From NCBI GenBank assembly GCA_030427145.1, contig JAUHWT010000018.1, positions 1 through 64,000 on the forward strand: DNA of 64,000 nucleotides, written 5' to 3'. The translations under genes and the position numbers were made by a program. Below the pieces are notes generated by a model that saw nothing but the letters and a program-made list of their open reading frames with translations, searched no databases and was not told the DNA's origin. How positions within the stretch are numbered: position 1 is the stretch's first letter; each line of letters starts with the position of its first letter. Of the stretch, positions 7,061 to 16,618 are shown in pieces. Origin of the DNA: Alphaproteobacteria bacterium (GTDB lineage Bacteria > Pseudomonadota > Alphaproteobacteria > Rhodobacterales > Rhodobacteraceae).

Positions 7061-8457
7061 CGGATGGTGTAGGGCAGCAGCCCGCGCTCGTCGGGATCGA
7101 CTTCCAATTGATGCTCCATCGGCGGAACGGCCCGTTGCACGCAGTCGCGCCGTTCGCAAATTCTGCAGGAGATTCCAATGGGTTCGAAAGCGGTGTCCTT
7201 GCTGACGTCGAGGTCGTCGGCATAGACCAGAGCACCCGCGTGCTCTATCTCGCAACCCAAAGCGATGGCGTAGCGCCGGACCGGCGCGCGGAACGACCCG
7301 CCGGGTTTTGCAATGTCGCGTGCGAGGCAGAAATATCTAACGCCATCAGGGGTTTCCGCCAGCTGCCTTAGAAACCGCCCTGGTGTCTCGAAGGCGCGAT
7401 GCACGTTCCAAAGTGGGCAGGCGCCGCCAAATCGCGCAAACTGAAGCCGCGTGGCGGAGTGCCGCTTGGTGATCGTGCCGGCCTGATCCACCCGAACGAA
7501 GAAAAACGGAACCCCCCGCGCACCGGTGCGCTGCATGGTGGACAGCCGCTGGGCGATCTGTTCGATGGAGGCGCCAAACTCGCGGGCAAGAGCGTCAAGG
7601 TCGTGGCGAAGCTCCTGAGATTTCAGCAAAAACCGCTGATAGGGCAGCATGGCCGCACCGGCGAAATAGTTGGCCAGACCGGTTTTGCAGATCGCCCTTG
7701 CCGCCGGGGTCTGAAACCGGGCCAGATCCAGATTTGCCTCCAGCAGTTTGTCATGCTCCAGCAGGGCGATCTGATGCAGAATCTGAAAATCCTGCGTCGC
7801 GGGCGTGGCATTGTCCGACACCGCCAGGGTTTTCGTAGCGGGATCATATCGCCGCATCGCGACATCGGCGGTGGTTGCAATGGTGATGCCATGACGCGAC
7901 GACAGCCACTGCGTCAGACCCGCGCGGCGGTCGCCCGGGGGAAGGGAGCTGGCGAAGCGTTCGGCCATACGGTCGACACTGTCTATGTAGTTGTCACAAT
8001 AGTGAAAAAAGTCGCGAACCTCCTCCCAGGGCAGGGGGGCCAGGGGGCTGTCCTCGCGGCCCAGAGCCTCGTTGAGCTGCGCAAGCCGCTCCTGGCTCTG
8101 ACGGTGTTCGCGGTGCAGGGTCAGAAAGGCGCGGGCGAAATTCGGGGCGTTTGACGCGACCAGCTGCAGGTCGGCCAGCGGCGGCATGTCGTCGAACATT
8201 GGATCGGCCAGAGCCTCCCGGAGGTCCGCCACCATGCGCTCGGAGGTCCCGGCAGACAGCTCGGCCACATTGACGCCAAACTCACCGGCCAGCGCGAGAA
8301 CCACGCGTGTCGAGACCGGGCGGTGGTTGTTTTCCATCTGGTTGAGATAGGACACCGACACGCCAAGCTTCCGCGCATACTCCGCCTGGGTCAGCCCAAG
8401 ACGGGCGCGAATTTCACGCAGTTTTACACCGGCGTAAATTTTCTGGACACGGGACAT
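7057..8457 (-). CDS. pccR: Short-chain fatty acyl-CoA regulator PccR
   Basis: XRE-type transcription factor of the ScfR family (RamB, PccR, MccR), expected to sense propionyl-CoA-related acyl-CoAs and control pccB and itself. The 466 residues begin with a helix-turn-helix (about 10-65; LGLTQAEYARKLGVS, SYLNQMENNHRPVS). A central IrrE-like region contains EHDKLLEANLDLARFQT. The C-terminal ScfR domain carries a Cys cluster (CRICERRDC). The ATG at 8457 is preceded by operator sequence, not by a Shine-Dalgarno, so the message may be leaderless. It is divergent from pccB, the arrangement described for Rhodobacter sphaeroides pccR. The stop overlaps that of the ligase gene. Confidence 0.93.
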   Translation of the reverse strand: MSRVQKIYAGVKLREIRARLGLTQAEYARKLGVSVSYLNQMENNHRPVSTRVVLALAGEFGVNVAELSAGTSERMVADLREALADPMFDDMPPLADLQLVASNAPNFARAFLTLHREHRQSQERLAQLNEALGREDSPLAPLPWEEVRDFFHYCDNYIDSVDRMAERFASSLPPGDRRAGLTQWLSSRHGITIATTADVAMRRYDPATKTLAVSDNATPATQDFQILHQIALLEHDKLLEANLDLARFQTPAARAICKTGLANYFAGAAMLPYQRFLLKSQELRHDLDALAREFGASIEQIAQRLSTMQRTGARGVPFFFVRVDQAGTITKRHSATRLQFARFGGACPLWNVHRAFETPGRFLRQLAETPDGVRYFCLARDIAKPGGSFRAPVRRYAIALGCEIEHAGALVYADDLDVSKDTAFEPIGISCRICERRDCVQRAVPPMEHQLEVDPDERGLLPYTIR

Positions 8458-8461
8458 GTTC

Positions 8462-8506
8462 GCAAATTTGCAATACGCAATCGACGTTTGCAATACTGTT
8501 TGCAAA
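8462..8506. promoter_or_regulatory. PccR operator sites
   Basis: TTTGCAA (8487-8493) and TTTGCAAA (8499-8506) form a direct pair 12 bases apart. A further TTTGCAA (8467-8473) lies in the palindrome GCAAATTTGC. The paired form agrees with the TTTGCAAA-N4-TTTGCAA motif reported for R. sphaeroides PccR, as I recall it. The sites lie in the 122-bp divergent region; the nearest is 5 bases from the pccR start, which implies autoregulation. Confidence 0.8.
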
Positions 8507-8579
8507 TTTACCGTAAATTTCTTGTGAAACTTTGGGTCTTCTGTCACTAACCCTTAAGTGGATCAGGGAGGGCGCAGAA

Positions 8580-10112
8580 GTGAAAACAATCCTCGACCAG
8601 TTGGAGGACCGCCGGGCCGAGGCCCGTCTGGGGGGTGGTCAGCGCCGTATCGACAGCCAGCACGCGAAGGGTAAACTCACCGCCCGTGAGAGGATCGAGG
8701 TTCTGCTCGATGAGGACAGCTTTGAGGAATTTGACATGTTCAAATCCCACCGCTGTACCGATTTTGGCATGCAGGAGGTCAGCTATCCCGGTGATGGGGT
8801 GGTCACGGGCTGGGGGACGATCAACGGTCGCCAGGTCTATGTTTTCAGTCAGGATTTCACGGTATTCGGCGGGTCGCTCTCTGAGACGCATGCCGAGAAG
8901 ATCTGTAAAATCATGGATATGGCATTGCAGAACGGGGCGCCGGTGATTGGGCTGAACGACTCCGGTGGGGCGCGAATTCAGGAGGGTGTCGCGTCCCTCG
9001 CCGGATATGCGGATGTGTTTCAGCGCAATATCATGGCGTCCGGGGTGGTGCCGCAGATCAGCGTGATCATGGGGCCGTGTGCGGGCGGTGCGGTTTATTC
9101 GCCCGCGATGACCGATTTCATCTTCATGGTGCGGGACAGCTCCTACATGTTCGTCACCGGTCCGGACGTGGTGAAAACCGTGACCAATGAGGTCGTGACG
9201 GCGGAGGAACTGGGTGGAGCGAAGACCCACACGTCGAAATCGTCGGTGGCCGATGGGGCGTATGAGGACGACATGGTCGCCCTGATGGAGGTGCGCCGCC
9301 TGGTTGATTTTCTGCCACTCTCGAACCGGGAAAAGCCGCCCCTGCGTCCGTTCTTCGATGAGCCAGGACGGGTGGAGCCGAGCCTCGATACGCTGGTGCC
9401 GGCCAATCCGAACACGCCCTATGACATGAAGGAACTCATCCACAAGGTCGCGGATGAGGGGGATTTCTTCGAAATTCAGGAAGAGTTCGCCAAGAACATC
9501 ATCACCGGATTCATCCGGCTTGAGGGCTCGACCGTGGGGGTTGTGGCGAACCAGCCGATGGTTCTGGCCGGGTGTCTCGACATTGACAGCTCGCGCAAGG
9601 CGGCCCGGTTCGTGCGGTTCTGTGACGCGTTTGATATCCCGATCCTGACCTTTGTGGACGTGCCCGGGTTCCTGCCCGGAACGAGCCAGGAATATTCGGG
9701 CGTTATCAAGCACGGCGCGAAACTCCTGTTTGCCTATGGCGAGGCGACGGTGCCGAAGGTGACGGTGATTACCCGCAAGGCCTATGGCGGGGCCTATGAC
9801 GTGATGTCGTCCAAACATCTGCGCGGTGATTTCAACTATGCCTGGCCCACGGCGGAAATTGCGGTGATGGGGGCGAAGGGCGCGGTTGAGATCCTCTACC
9901 GGTCCGAACTTGGCGATCCGGAAAAGATCGCGGCCCGGACGAAGGATTATGAGGAGCGGTTTGCCAACCCGTTCGTTGCGGCGGAAAAAGGCTTCATCGA
10001 CGAGGTTATCATGCCGCAGTCCACGCGCCGCAGGGTGGCGCGGGCCTTTGCGTCGCTGCGCACCAAGCGTCTTTCAAATCCCTGGAAGAAGCACGACAAT
10101 ATTCCACTTTGA
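8580..10112 (+). CDS. pccB: Propionyl-CoA carboxylase beta subunit
   Basis: Carboxyltransferase subunit that moves CO2 from biotin to propionyl-CoA, giving methylmalonyl-CoA. The 510-residue length is standard. Crotonase-fold oxyanion motifs are visible ([28 protein letters not shown] in the N half; [15 protein letters not shown] and [10 protein letters not shown] in the C half). The start is a GTG, with GGGAGG about 8 bases upstream. A longer frame upstream lacks a ribosome site and would run into the operator. First gene of the unit pccB-ORF-ORF-lipoprotein-pccA, transcribed away from pccR. A weak promoter-like pair (TTGTGA, CACTAA, spacing 17) lies at 8522-8550. Confidence 0.97.
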   Translation: MKTILDQLEDRRAEARLGGGQRRIDSQHAKGKLTARERIEVLLDEDSFEEFDMFKSHRCTDFGMQEVSYPGDGVVTGWGTINGRQVYVFSQDFTVFGGSLSETHAEKICKIMDMALQNGAPVIGLNDSGGARIQEGVASLAGYADVFQRNIMASGVVPQISVIMGPCAGGAVYSPAMTDFIFMVRDSSYMFVTGPDVVKTVTNEVVTAEELGGAKTHTSKSSVADGAYEDDMVALMEVRRLVDFLPLSNREKPPLRPFFDEPGRVEPSLDTLVPANPNTPYDMKELIHKVADEGDFFEIQEEFAKNIITGFIRLEGSTVGVVANQPMVLAGCLDIDSSRKAARFVRFCDAFDIPILTFVDVPGFLPGTSQEYSGVIKHGAKLLFAYGEATVPKVTVITRKAYGGAYDVMSSKHLRGDFNYAWPTAEIAVMGAKGAVEILYRSELGDPEKIAARTKDYEERFANPFVAAEKGFIDEVIMPQSTRRRVARAFASLRTKRLSNPWKKHDNIPL

Positions 10113-10198
10113 GGTTGATATGCCCGGACTGATCTGGATCATGGGAGACCGTATGGCCGCGCTGCTAAAAGCGGTCATGACAAAACTTGGAGCGGCAT

Positions 10199-10444
10199 AT
10201 GATACGTCGTCTATGGTTTTCCCTCCCAAAGCTCATCCGCTTTATGCTTACGCATATTGCAAACGGAATGGTGCTGGGGTGCGTGTTCCTGTTCATCATG
10301 ATCTGGTGGGACGTGGCCGGCCTGGGCACGCTGCTGGAGAAGGACAGTTCGGGGCTGGCTACGGCGGTCCTGTTCTTTCAGACCGCCATGACCTTCGGGG
10401 CGGTCTCAATGGGTATCGCGGTCATGGGGTTGGGCGAGGACTGA
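10199..10444 (+). CDS. Small two-helix membrane protein in pcc operon
   Basis: 81-residue protein of unknown function. Two hydrophobic helices are clear: one around residues 17-38 (HIANGMVLGCVFLFIMIWW) and one around 55-76 (ATAVLFFQTAMTFGAVSMG). A basic N-terminus suggests an N-in, C-in hairpin. TTGGAG precedes the ATG by 6 bases. It lies between pccB and pccA, in line with both, so it is co-transcribed. I recall small ORFs at this place in related Rhodobacteraceae, which suggests conservation, but I cannot assign a role. Confidence 0.75.
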   Translation: MIRRLWFSLPKLIRFMLTHIANGMVLGCVFLFIMIWWDVAGLGTLLEKDSSGLATAVLFFQTAMTFGAVSMGIAVMGLGED

Positions 10445-10472
10445 ACCACGGCCGGCCCGGCAGGGGCTGGTG

Positions 10473-10823
10473 ATGCAAAAACACCGCGGGTTTCCGTCAA
10501 AGATGCCGGGAACGGATTACGGTTTTACCATCCGTCGCGAGTCGAAGGGCGGCGCGACGGAACTGAAGGCGCGTGAGCGTTACCGGGACCGCAGGCCCGC
10601 GGACCGGCGGGCGGATCTCGCCTTCGTGACGGCGCTGGTGGACTATTTTGGCGAGGAGCCGTTTGAGCGCGGCAATCTGGATGCGGGGCGGCTGAACTGG
10701 CTTTTGAACCGCGAGGTCGTGCCGGTGGATGCGGATGCGTTCGATCCGGCGGATTACGGCGCGGTTCTGCGGCTCGACATGGATGAGGTGCGACGGAATT
10801 TTCCCGAGGCACTGGAAGATTAA
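10473..10823 (+). CDS. Hypothetical protein in pcc operon
   Basis: 116-residue soluble protein, not recognised. The N-terminal half is rich in Arg and Lys (ATELKARERYRDRRPADRRAD). The C-terminal half is acidic with a DPADYGAVLRLDMDE stretch. No signal peptide or membrane segment. AGGGG precedes the ATG; a GTG three bases earlier is also possible. Co-directional with pccB and pccA, about 35 bases from each neighbouring small gene. The charge split suggests binding to another protein or nucleic acid, but this is only inference. Confidence 0.7.
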   Translation: MQKHRGFPSKMPGTDYGFTIRRESKGGATELKARERYRDRRPADRRADLAFVTALVDYFGEEPFERGNLDAGRLNWLLNREVVPVDADAFDPADYGAVLRLDMDEVRRNFPEALED

Positions 10824-10858
10824 AGCCCAGGTCCGCCTGGAACGATGGGGAGAACACA

Positions 10859-11032
10859 ATGAAAATCACAGTGCCTGGTCTGCTGCTCTGCGCCCTTGTG
10901 CTTGGCGCCTGCAGCAACGGTCCCGCCTCCATGACCGGGGAGCAGCGGATTGAGATGACGGACACCATCGTTCGGACCGATCCGAGCGTAAGCGGAGAGA
11001 TCCCGCCGGCGGATCCTGAATTCCGTTTCTGA
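10859..11032 (+). CDS. Small lipoprotein in pcc operon (57 aa)
   Basis: Short lipoprotein with signal MKITVPGLLLCALVLGAC; the lipobox LGAC makes Cys18 the lipidated residue. The mature 40 residues contain SMTGEQRIEMTDTIV and a Pro-rich end. GGGGAG lies 6 bases before the ATG. It sits between the hypothetical gene and pccA in the same unit, 45 bases upstream of pccA. The function is unknown, and an envelope lipoprotein inside a carboxylase operon is unexpected. Confidence 0.72.
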   Translation: MKITVPGLLLCALVLGACSNGPASMTGEQRIEMTDTIVRTDPSVSGEIPPADPEFRF

Positions 11033-11077
11033 TTTTTGGGCGTGGCACGGATTGCATCCGGGAATGGGTGAGGTTGG

Positions 11078-13078
11078 ATGTTTAAGAAGATTTTGATCGC
11101 GAACCGGGGTGAGATCGCCTGCCGGGTTATCAAATCGGCCAGAAAGATGGGCATTCAGACCGTGGCGGTCTATTCGGATGCGGATGCACAGGCGCTGCAT
11201 GTGCGCATGGCGGATGAGGCCGTGAATATCGGGCCGGCGCCGGTGAACCAGTCCTATATCGTGATCGATAAAATCCTCGATGCGGTCCGGCAGAGCGGCG
11301 CGGAGGCGGTGCATCCGGGTTACGGTTTCCTGTCCGAGCGGGCGGAGTTTGCCGAGAAGCTTGATGCGGCGGGTGTGGCCTTTATCGGACCGCCGGTGGG
11401 CGCGATTGAGGCGATGGGCGACAAGATCACGTCCAAGAAGCTGGCGGCGGAGGCGGGTGTTTCGACCGTGCCGGGCTTCATGGGGCTGATCGATGATGCC
11501 GAGCATGCGGTGAAAATCTCGCAGGACGTGGGCTATCCGGTGATGATCAAGGCCAGCGCCGGTGGCGGTGGCAAGGGCATGCGGATTGCCTGGAACGACG
11601 ACGAGGCCCGCGAAGGGTTTGAGCGGTCAAAATCGGAAGCCGCCAGCAGTTTTGGTGATGACCGGATCTTCATTGAGAAGTTCGTCACGCAGCCGCGCCA
11701 TATCGAGATCCAGGTGCTTGGCGACAAACATGGGAACTGCGTTTACCTGAACGAGCGCGAATGTTCGATCCAGCGGCGGAACCAGAAGGTCATTGAGGAA
11801 GCGCCGTCGCCATTCCTGACGCCGGAGACGCGTAGGGCGATGGGGGAGCAGGCCGTCGCGTTGGCTGCGGCGGTGGATTACTGCAGCGCCGGGACGGTTG
11901 AATTTATCGTGGATGGCGAGCAGAATTTCTACTTTCTCGAGATGAATACGCGTCTGCAGGTGGAGCATCCGGTTACCGAGCTGATCACCGGCATTGACCT
12001 TGTCGAGCAGATGATCCGCGTGGCGGCGGGTGAGAAGCTGACGATTTCGCAGGAGGATGTGGGCATCAATGGCTGGGCCATTGAGAGCCGGCTTTATGCG
12101 GAGGATCCCTACCGGAACTTCCTGCCTTCCATCGGCCGTCTGACCCGCTACCGGCCGCCGGAGGAGATTGCGACGGACAATGTAGCCGTCCGCAACGACA
12201 CGGGCGTGTTCGAGGGTGGTGAGATCTCGATGTACTATGACCCGATGATCGCCAAGCTCTGCACCTGGGCGCCGACGCGGGCCGCTGCGATTGAGGCGAT
12301 GCGGACGGCGCTCGACGGATTTGAGGTGGAGGGCATTGGCCACAACCTGCCGTTTTTGTCGGCGGTGATGGATCATCCGGTGTTTGTCGAAGGCAACATG
12401 ACCACGGCCTTTATCGCGGATGAGTATCCCGACGGGTTCCAGGGCGTTGATTTGCCGGAGGATACGCTGCGCAAACTGGCGGCACTGGCCGCGCATATGC
12501 GGATGGTCTGGGAGAGCCGGGACGCAAAGATTTCCGGTGGTATCCTGAACCATCGCCGGAAGGTCAGCAACGAGTGGGTGGTGACCCTTGGGAAGGCGCA
12601 TTTCCCGGTGACGCTGGGCAGTGACGAGCTCGGCACGCTTGTGGGTTTTGAGGACGGGACCACGGTTCATGTCTCCAGCGCCTGGACGCCGGGTCAGATG
12701 CTCGCGAAAGCGGTCATCGACGGGGAGGAGATCGTCGCAAAGACCGAGCGCATTCACGGTGGGTTCCGGATGCGCCACCGGGGCGCGGATATCAAGGGCC
12801 GGGTGCAGTCACCGCGGCATGTGGAACTGGCGTCACTGATGCCGGAGAAACTCGCGCCGGATACGTCGAAGATGCTGCTCTGTCCGATGCCGGGTCTGAT
12901 CGTTCAGATCAATGTCGAGGAGGGCGAGGAGGTCTTTGATGGCCAGGCGCTCTGCACGGTCGAGGCAATGAAGATGGAAAACGTCCTGCGCGCGGAGAAG
13001 TCCGGCGTGGTGTCGAAAATTCTGGTCAAGCCCGGTGACAGCCTCGCGGTGGACGAGGTGATCCTGGAGTTCGAGTAG
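11078..13078 (+). CDS. pccA: Propionyl-CoA carboxylase alpha subunit
   Basis: Biotin carboxylase plus biotin carrier subunit (666 residues). The N-terminal domain (FKKILIANRGEIACRVI) is followed by the ATP-grasp domain with the glycine loop KASAGGGGKGMRIAW (about 150-165) and the catalytic region EMNTRLQVEHPVTE (about 287-300). A linking domain follows. The C-terminal biotinyl domain has EAMKMEN, with Lys632 as biotin site. Partner of pccB, converting propionyl-CoA to methylmalonyl-CoA. It is the last gene of its unit: the next gene is convergent and starts 18 bases on. Intact. Confidence 0.97.
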   Translation: MFKKILIANRGEIACRVIKSARKMGIQTVAVYSDADAQALHVRMADEAVNIGPAPVNQSYIVIDKILDAVRQSGAEAVHPGYGFLSERAEFAEKLDAAGVAFIGPPVGAIEAMGDKITSKKLAAEAGVSTVPGFMGLIDDAEHAVKISQDVGYPVMIKASAGGGGKGMRIAWNDDEAREGFERSKSEAASSFGDDRIFIEKFVTQPRHIEIQVLGDKHGNCVYLNERECSIQRRNQKVIEEAPSPFLTPETRRAMGEQAVALAAAVDYCSAGTVEFIVDGEQNFYFLEMNTRLQVEHPVTELITGIDLVEQMIRVAAGEKLTISQEDVGINGWAIESRLYAEDPYRNFLPSIGRLTRYRPPEEIATDNVAVRNDTGVFEGGEISMYYDPMIAKLCTWAPTRAAAIEAMRTALDGFEVEGIGHNLPFLSAVMDHPVFVEGNMTTAFIADEYPDGFQGVDLPEDTLRKLAALAAHMRMVWESRDAKISGGILNHRRKVSNEWVVTLGKAHFPVTLGSDELGTLVGFEDGTTVHVSSAWTPGQMLAKAVIDGEEIVAKTERIHGGFRMRHRGADIKGRVQSPRHVELASLMPEKLAPDTSKMLLCPMPGLIVQINVEEGEEVFDGQALCTVEAMKMENVLRAEKSGVVSKILVKPGDSLAVDEVILEFE

Positions 13079-13096
13079 GATGGTCCGGGGGGACGC

Positions 13097-13549
13097 CTAC
13101 TGTCGGAAGGACCCGGTTTCCTGGTGTCGCGAGGGCATGCGGTCGATCAGGTTGATCAGTTCCCGCGATGTGGTCGGCGCGGGGCGGCGTTTGGCAACGG
13201 TGCCGTCCTTGTCAATCAGCACAAGGCCGAACCCGCGCGGGCGAAGTTTTAGGCGCAGGGGGCCTTTCGCGTCCGGGTCGGTATCGACCAGCACAATCAC
13301 GTCACGGTCGGCGAGGTCTTCCTGGCGTTCCTGCAGCATTTCCATCTGCTGCGCAAAACGGGGGTCATTTGGAGTGTCGGCAAATACCACAACCGGTCGG
13401 GCGACCCAGAGAAGATCCTCAAGCGCCGGCGGTTCGCCAATGGCAATGATGCCACTGTCCTCCGACCCCTGGTCGATCGCTGTCTGGGCGTTTGCGCCGA
13501 GGGCCAATACTGCCAGACCAATGGTCACTATGGACCGGATTACTCGCAT
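13097..13549 (-). CDS. Exported DUF4174-like protein
   Basis: About 150 residues with a Sec signal (MRVIRSIVTIGLAVLALGANAQ) and cleavage after ANA. The mature domain has a thioredoxin-like pattern: a strand WVARPVVVFADT, a helix RFAQQMEMLQERQEDL, a strand DVIVLVDTD, then GFGLVLIDKDGTVAKRR. This matches DUF4174, a family of unknown function. The mature chain has no cysteine, so it cannot be a thiol oxidoreductase. An ATG 12 bases upstream (13561) is an alternative start. It lies on the opposite strand between pccA and mcm, divergent from mcm. Confidence 0.8.
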   Translation of the reverse strand: MRVIRSIVTIGLAVLALGANAQTAIDQGSEDSGIIAIGEPPALEDLLWVARPVVVFADTPNDPRFAQQMEMLQERQEDLADRDVIVLVDTDPDAKGPLRLKLRPRGFGLVLIDKDGTVAKRRPAPTTSRELINLIDRMPSRHQETGSFRQ

Positions 13550-13669
13550 GCAATTTTCCATCGCTGACAGATTTAGTCACTCCGGCAGCGGATGCGAGCG
13601 GAAAATTGCCAAAAATTGCAGCATGTCGAAAAATTGTCCGTTACCTGCCCCTTGCATGGGAGAGTTGAG

Positions 13670-15802
13670 ATGAGCAGCCCTGATCTGAAAACCTGGAAAG
13701 CACTGGCCGAAAAGGAACTTCGCGGGCGGCCGATGGAGGACCTCACCTGGCATACGCCCGAGGGGATCGACGTGAAGCCGCTCTATACGGAGGAAGACCT
13801 GGACGGGATCGGCCATCTGGGCGGCGTTCCGGGTGTCGGTCCGTTCACGCGCGGGCCGCGGGCGACGATGTATGCCGGGCGGCCATGGACGATCCGGCAG
13901 TATGCGGGCTTCTCGACGGCTGAGGAATCCAACGCGTTCTACCGCAAGGCCCTGGCCGCGGGGCAGCAGGGCGTGTCGGTGGCTTTCGATCTGGCGACGC
14001 ACCGGGGATATGACAGTGACCATCCCCGGGTGGAGGGCGATGTCGGCAAGGCCGGAGTGGCAATCGACAGTGTCGAGGACATGAAGATCCTTTTCGACGG
14101 CATTCCGCTCGACAAGGTCTCGGTTTCCATGACGATGAACGGGGCAGTTATTCCGGTTCTGGCGAATTTCATCGTTGCGGGCGAGGAACAGGGTGTGGAC
14201 CGCGCGGTTCTGTCCGGAACAATTCAGAATGACATTCTCAAGGAGTTCATGGTCCGTAACACCTATGTGTATCCGCCGGAAGCGTCCATGCGGATCGTCG
14301 CGGACATTATTGAGTTCACATCCACCGAAATGCCGAAGTTCAATTCCATTTCCATTTCCGGCTATCACATGCAGGAAGCGGGTGCGAACCTGGTGCAGGA
14401 ACTGGCGTTCACCCTGGCGGACGGTCGGGAATACGTGCGGGCGGCGATTCACCGGGGGATGGATGTGGACGCCTTTGCCGGGCGGCTGTCGTTCTTCTTT
14501 GCCATCGGTATGAACTTCTTTATGGAGGCGGCGAAGCTGCGGGCGGCGCGCCTGCTCTGGCACCGTATCATGTCCGAGTTTGAACCGAAGAAGCCCGGCA
14601 GTCTGATGTTGCGCACGCATTGCCAGACCTCCGGCGTCAGTTTGCAGGAGCAGGATCCGTACAACAACGTGGTGCGCACGGCCTATGAGGCGATGGCGGC
14701 GGTGCTGGGCGGGACGCAGTCGCTCCACACCAATGCGCTGGATGAGGCCATTGCGCTGCCGACCGAGTTTTCGGCGCGTATCGCGCGGAACACGCAGCTG
14801 ATCCTGCAGGAGGAAACCGGCGTGACCAACGTGGTCGATCCGCTGGCCGGGAGCTACTACGTCGAGAGCCTGACCAATGAGCTGGCCGAGGAGGCCTGGA
14901 AGATCATTGAGGAGGTCGATGCCATGGGGGGCATGACCAAGGCCGTAGCCACGGGGATGCCCAAGCTGCGCATCGAGGAAAGTGCCGCGCGCCGCCAGGC
15001 GGCGGTGGACCGCGGTGACGAGGTGATCGTCGGGGTCAACAAGTACCGGATGGAGCAGCAGGACCCAATCGACATTCTCGACGTGGACAACCACGCGGTG
15101 CGGGAGTCGCAGATTGCCCGGCTGAAAAGGATCCGGGACACGCGGGACGAGGAAAAATGCCAGGCGGCTCTGGCCGCGCTTGAGAAGGCTGCGGGAAGCG
15201 ACGGCAATCTGCTGGCGGCCGCAGTTGAGGCCGCGCGGGCGCGGGCAAGTGTCGGGGAGATTTCGGACGCCATGGAAAAGGTATTTGGCCGCCACCGCGC
15301 GGACGTGAAGACGCTCGCCGGGGTGTATGGTGCCGCCTATGAGGGTGACGAGGGTTTTGCCGCCATCCAGCGCGACGTGGAGGCGTTCGCGGAAGAGGAG
15401 GGCCGCCGCCCGCGCATGCTGGTGGTCAAGATGGGCCAGGACGGCCACGACCGGGGCGCGAAGGTGATCGCCACGGCCTTCGCGGACATTGGATTTGACG
15501 TGGATGTGGGGCCGCTGTTCCAGACGCCGGATGAGGCCGCGCAGGATGCGGTGGACAACGACGTCCATGTGGTTGGCATCTCATCCCAGGCGGCGGGTCA
15601 CAAGACGCTTGCGCCGCGGCTGATCGAGGCGCTGCGGGCGCAGGGGGCTGGCGAGATCCTTGTGATCTGTGGTGGTGTCATTCCGCAGCAGGATTACGCC
15701 TTCCTCAAGGAGGCCGGTGTCAGCGCAATTTTCGGGCCGGGGACAAACATCCCCGACGCGGCGCGTGATATTCTGAAGCTTATTCGGGCTGCCCGGGGCT
15801 GA
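13670..15802 (+). CDS. mcm: Methylmalonyl-CoA mutase
   Basis: Adenosylcobalamin-dependent isomerase converting (R)-methylmalonyl-CoA to succinyl-CoA, the step after PccAB. The 710 residues carry the TIM-barrel substrate domain ([47 protein letters not shown]) and the C-terminal B12 domain with DGHDRG (DxHxxG, His as lower cobalt ligand) and [10 protein letters not shown]. The single chain has all functional residues. The ATG at 13670 follows GGGAGAGTTGAG. Three AAAATTG boxes lie upstream (13602-13637). The 3' end overlaps the convergent membrane-protein gene by 23 bases. The epimerase that supplies the R form is not in the window. Confidence 0.97.
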   Translation: MSSPDLKTWKALAEKELRGRPMEDLTWHTPEGIDVKPLYTEEDLDGIGHLGGVPGVGPFTRGPRATMYAGRPWTIRQYAGFSTAEESNAFYRKALAAGQQGVSVAFDLATHRGYDSDHPRVEGDVGKAGVAIDSVEDMKILFDGIPLDKVSVSMTMNGAVIPVLANFIVAGEEQGVDRAVLSGTIQNDILKEFMVRNTYVYPPEASMRIVADIIEFTSTEMPKFNSISISGYHMQEAGANLVQELAFTLADGREYVRAAIHRGMDVDAFAGRLSFFFAIGMNFFMEAAKLRAARLLWHRIMSEFEPKKPGSLMLRTHCQTSGVSLQEQDPYNNVVRTAYEAMAAVLGGTQSLHTNALDEAIALPTEFSARIARNTQLILQEETGVTNVVDPLAGSYYVESLTNELAEEAWKIIEEVDAMGGMTKAVATGMPKLRIEESAARRQAAVDRGDEVIVGVNKYRMEQQDPIDILDVDNHAVRESQIARLKRIRDTRDEEKCQAALAALEKAAGSDGNLLAAAVEAARARASVGEISDAMEKVFGRHRADVKTLAGVYGAAYEGDEGFAAIQRDVEAFAEEEGRRPRMLVVKMGQDGHDRGAKVIATAFADIGFDVDVGPLFQTPDEAAQDAVDNDVHVVGISSQAAGHKTLAPRLIEALRAQGAGEILVICGGVIPQQDYAFLKEAGVSAIFGPGTNIPDAARDILKLIRAARG

Positions 15803-16451
15803 ACATGCGGACGGCGAGACACATCCCGGCGATGAAGAGGAGCGGAATACCGAGTTCCGCGGTCTCCTCGATCATGCCGAGATTGGCGTTGGTGCCGTCC
15901 TCAAGTTCAATCCCAAGGGGCAGCAGTTTGCGACCGAGTCCGTCGATGGCTTTCGATCCGACCATAAGCGCGATGCCACATGCGATCAGCCACTGCGAGG
16001 CGGCGAAGCTGCGCAGGCCGTTGATAAAGGATTTGCCGTGGGCCCGGACGAGGCGGTACAGGGCGTATGCGAGCACAGCGATGATGGCCACGGCAATCAG
16101 GCGCTCGAACAGGGGCGCATCATTCGAGAGATACATCCGGCTTTTCAGGATGCCTACGGATGTGAAGCGTTTGTCGAAATCCAGCTCGCGTCCGGCCATG
16201 AACAGGAACAGCACGGGAATTTCCCAGGTGCTGCGCGCAATGACCGGGCCGGCGAGGCGCACGAAGGTGATTGCGCAAAACAGGTACAGCACCGCGGTCG
16301 CGGTTTCGATGCCGCCGCCTTCGCGCGTCAGAGCGGGCGTAAAGCCCACCTGGACGAGGTCGAGCGCGATTACGGCCACGGCGAGCGCGATGGCCATAAA
16401 CAGCGGCAAAAAGCGTTTGTCGTGTCCTGATTCGAGCGATAGCTGCGCCAA
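15780..16451 (-). CDS. Hypothetical multi-pass membrane protein
   Basis: 223-residue integral membrane protein, not recognised. About six hydrophobic segments are visible (roughly 13-36, 48-66, 77-86, 115-132, 150-165 and 198-217), with short loops and a polar region [22 protein letters not shown] in the middle. No catalytic motif is apparent. It is monocistronic and convergent with mcm (23-base overlap) and divergent from the malic enzyme gene. The 167-bp gap to maeB must hold promoters for both; I could not fix one. Confidence 0.75.
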   Translation of the reverse strand: MAQLSLESGHDKRFLPLFMAIALAVAVIALDLVQVGFTPALTREGGGIETATAVLYLFCAITFVRLAGPVIARSTWEIPVLFLFMAGRELDFDKRFTSVGILKSRMYLSNDAPLFERLIAVAIIAVLAYALYRLVRAHGKSFINGLRSFAASQWLIACGIALMVGSKAIDGLGRKLLPLGIELEDGTNANLGMIEETAELGIPLLFIAGMCLAVRMFSPGQPE

Positions 16452-16618
16452 ACCACGTCCTCCGGAAACTGTCGTGACGGATTTATTACACTATTGCGAC
16501 GGAAGACGCAAAGTGGATCACCTGATGTGCGCAAAAGGCGTGGAATCAGACGCAAATTCTGTTCATTGTGCCCCCGTATCGAACAGGCCACACGGCCGGT
16601 ATTGGGAGGCTAGCCATC

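Noticed and set aside
13577-15568. 663-codon open frame on the minus strand
   Set aside because: It is the antisense shadow of mcm; the translation is rich in His, Arg and Pro and matches no family, while the plus frame is a complete mutase.
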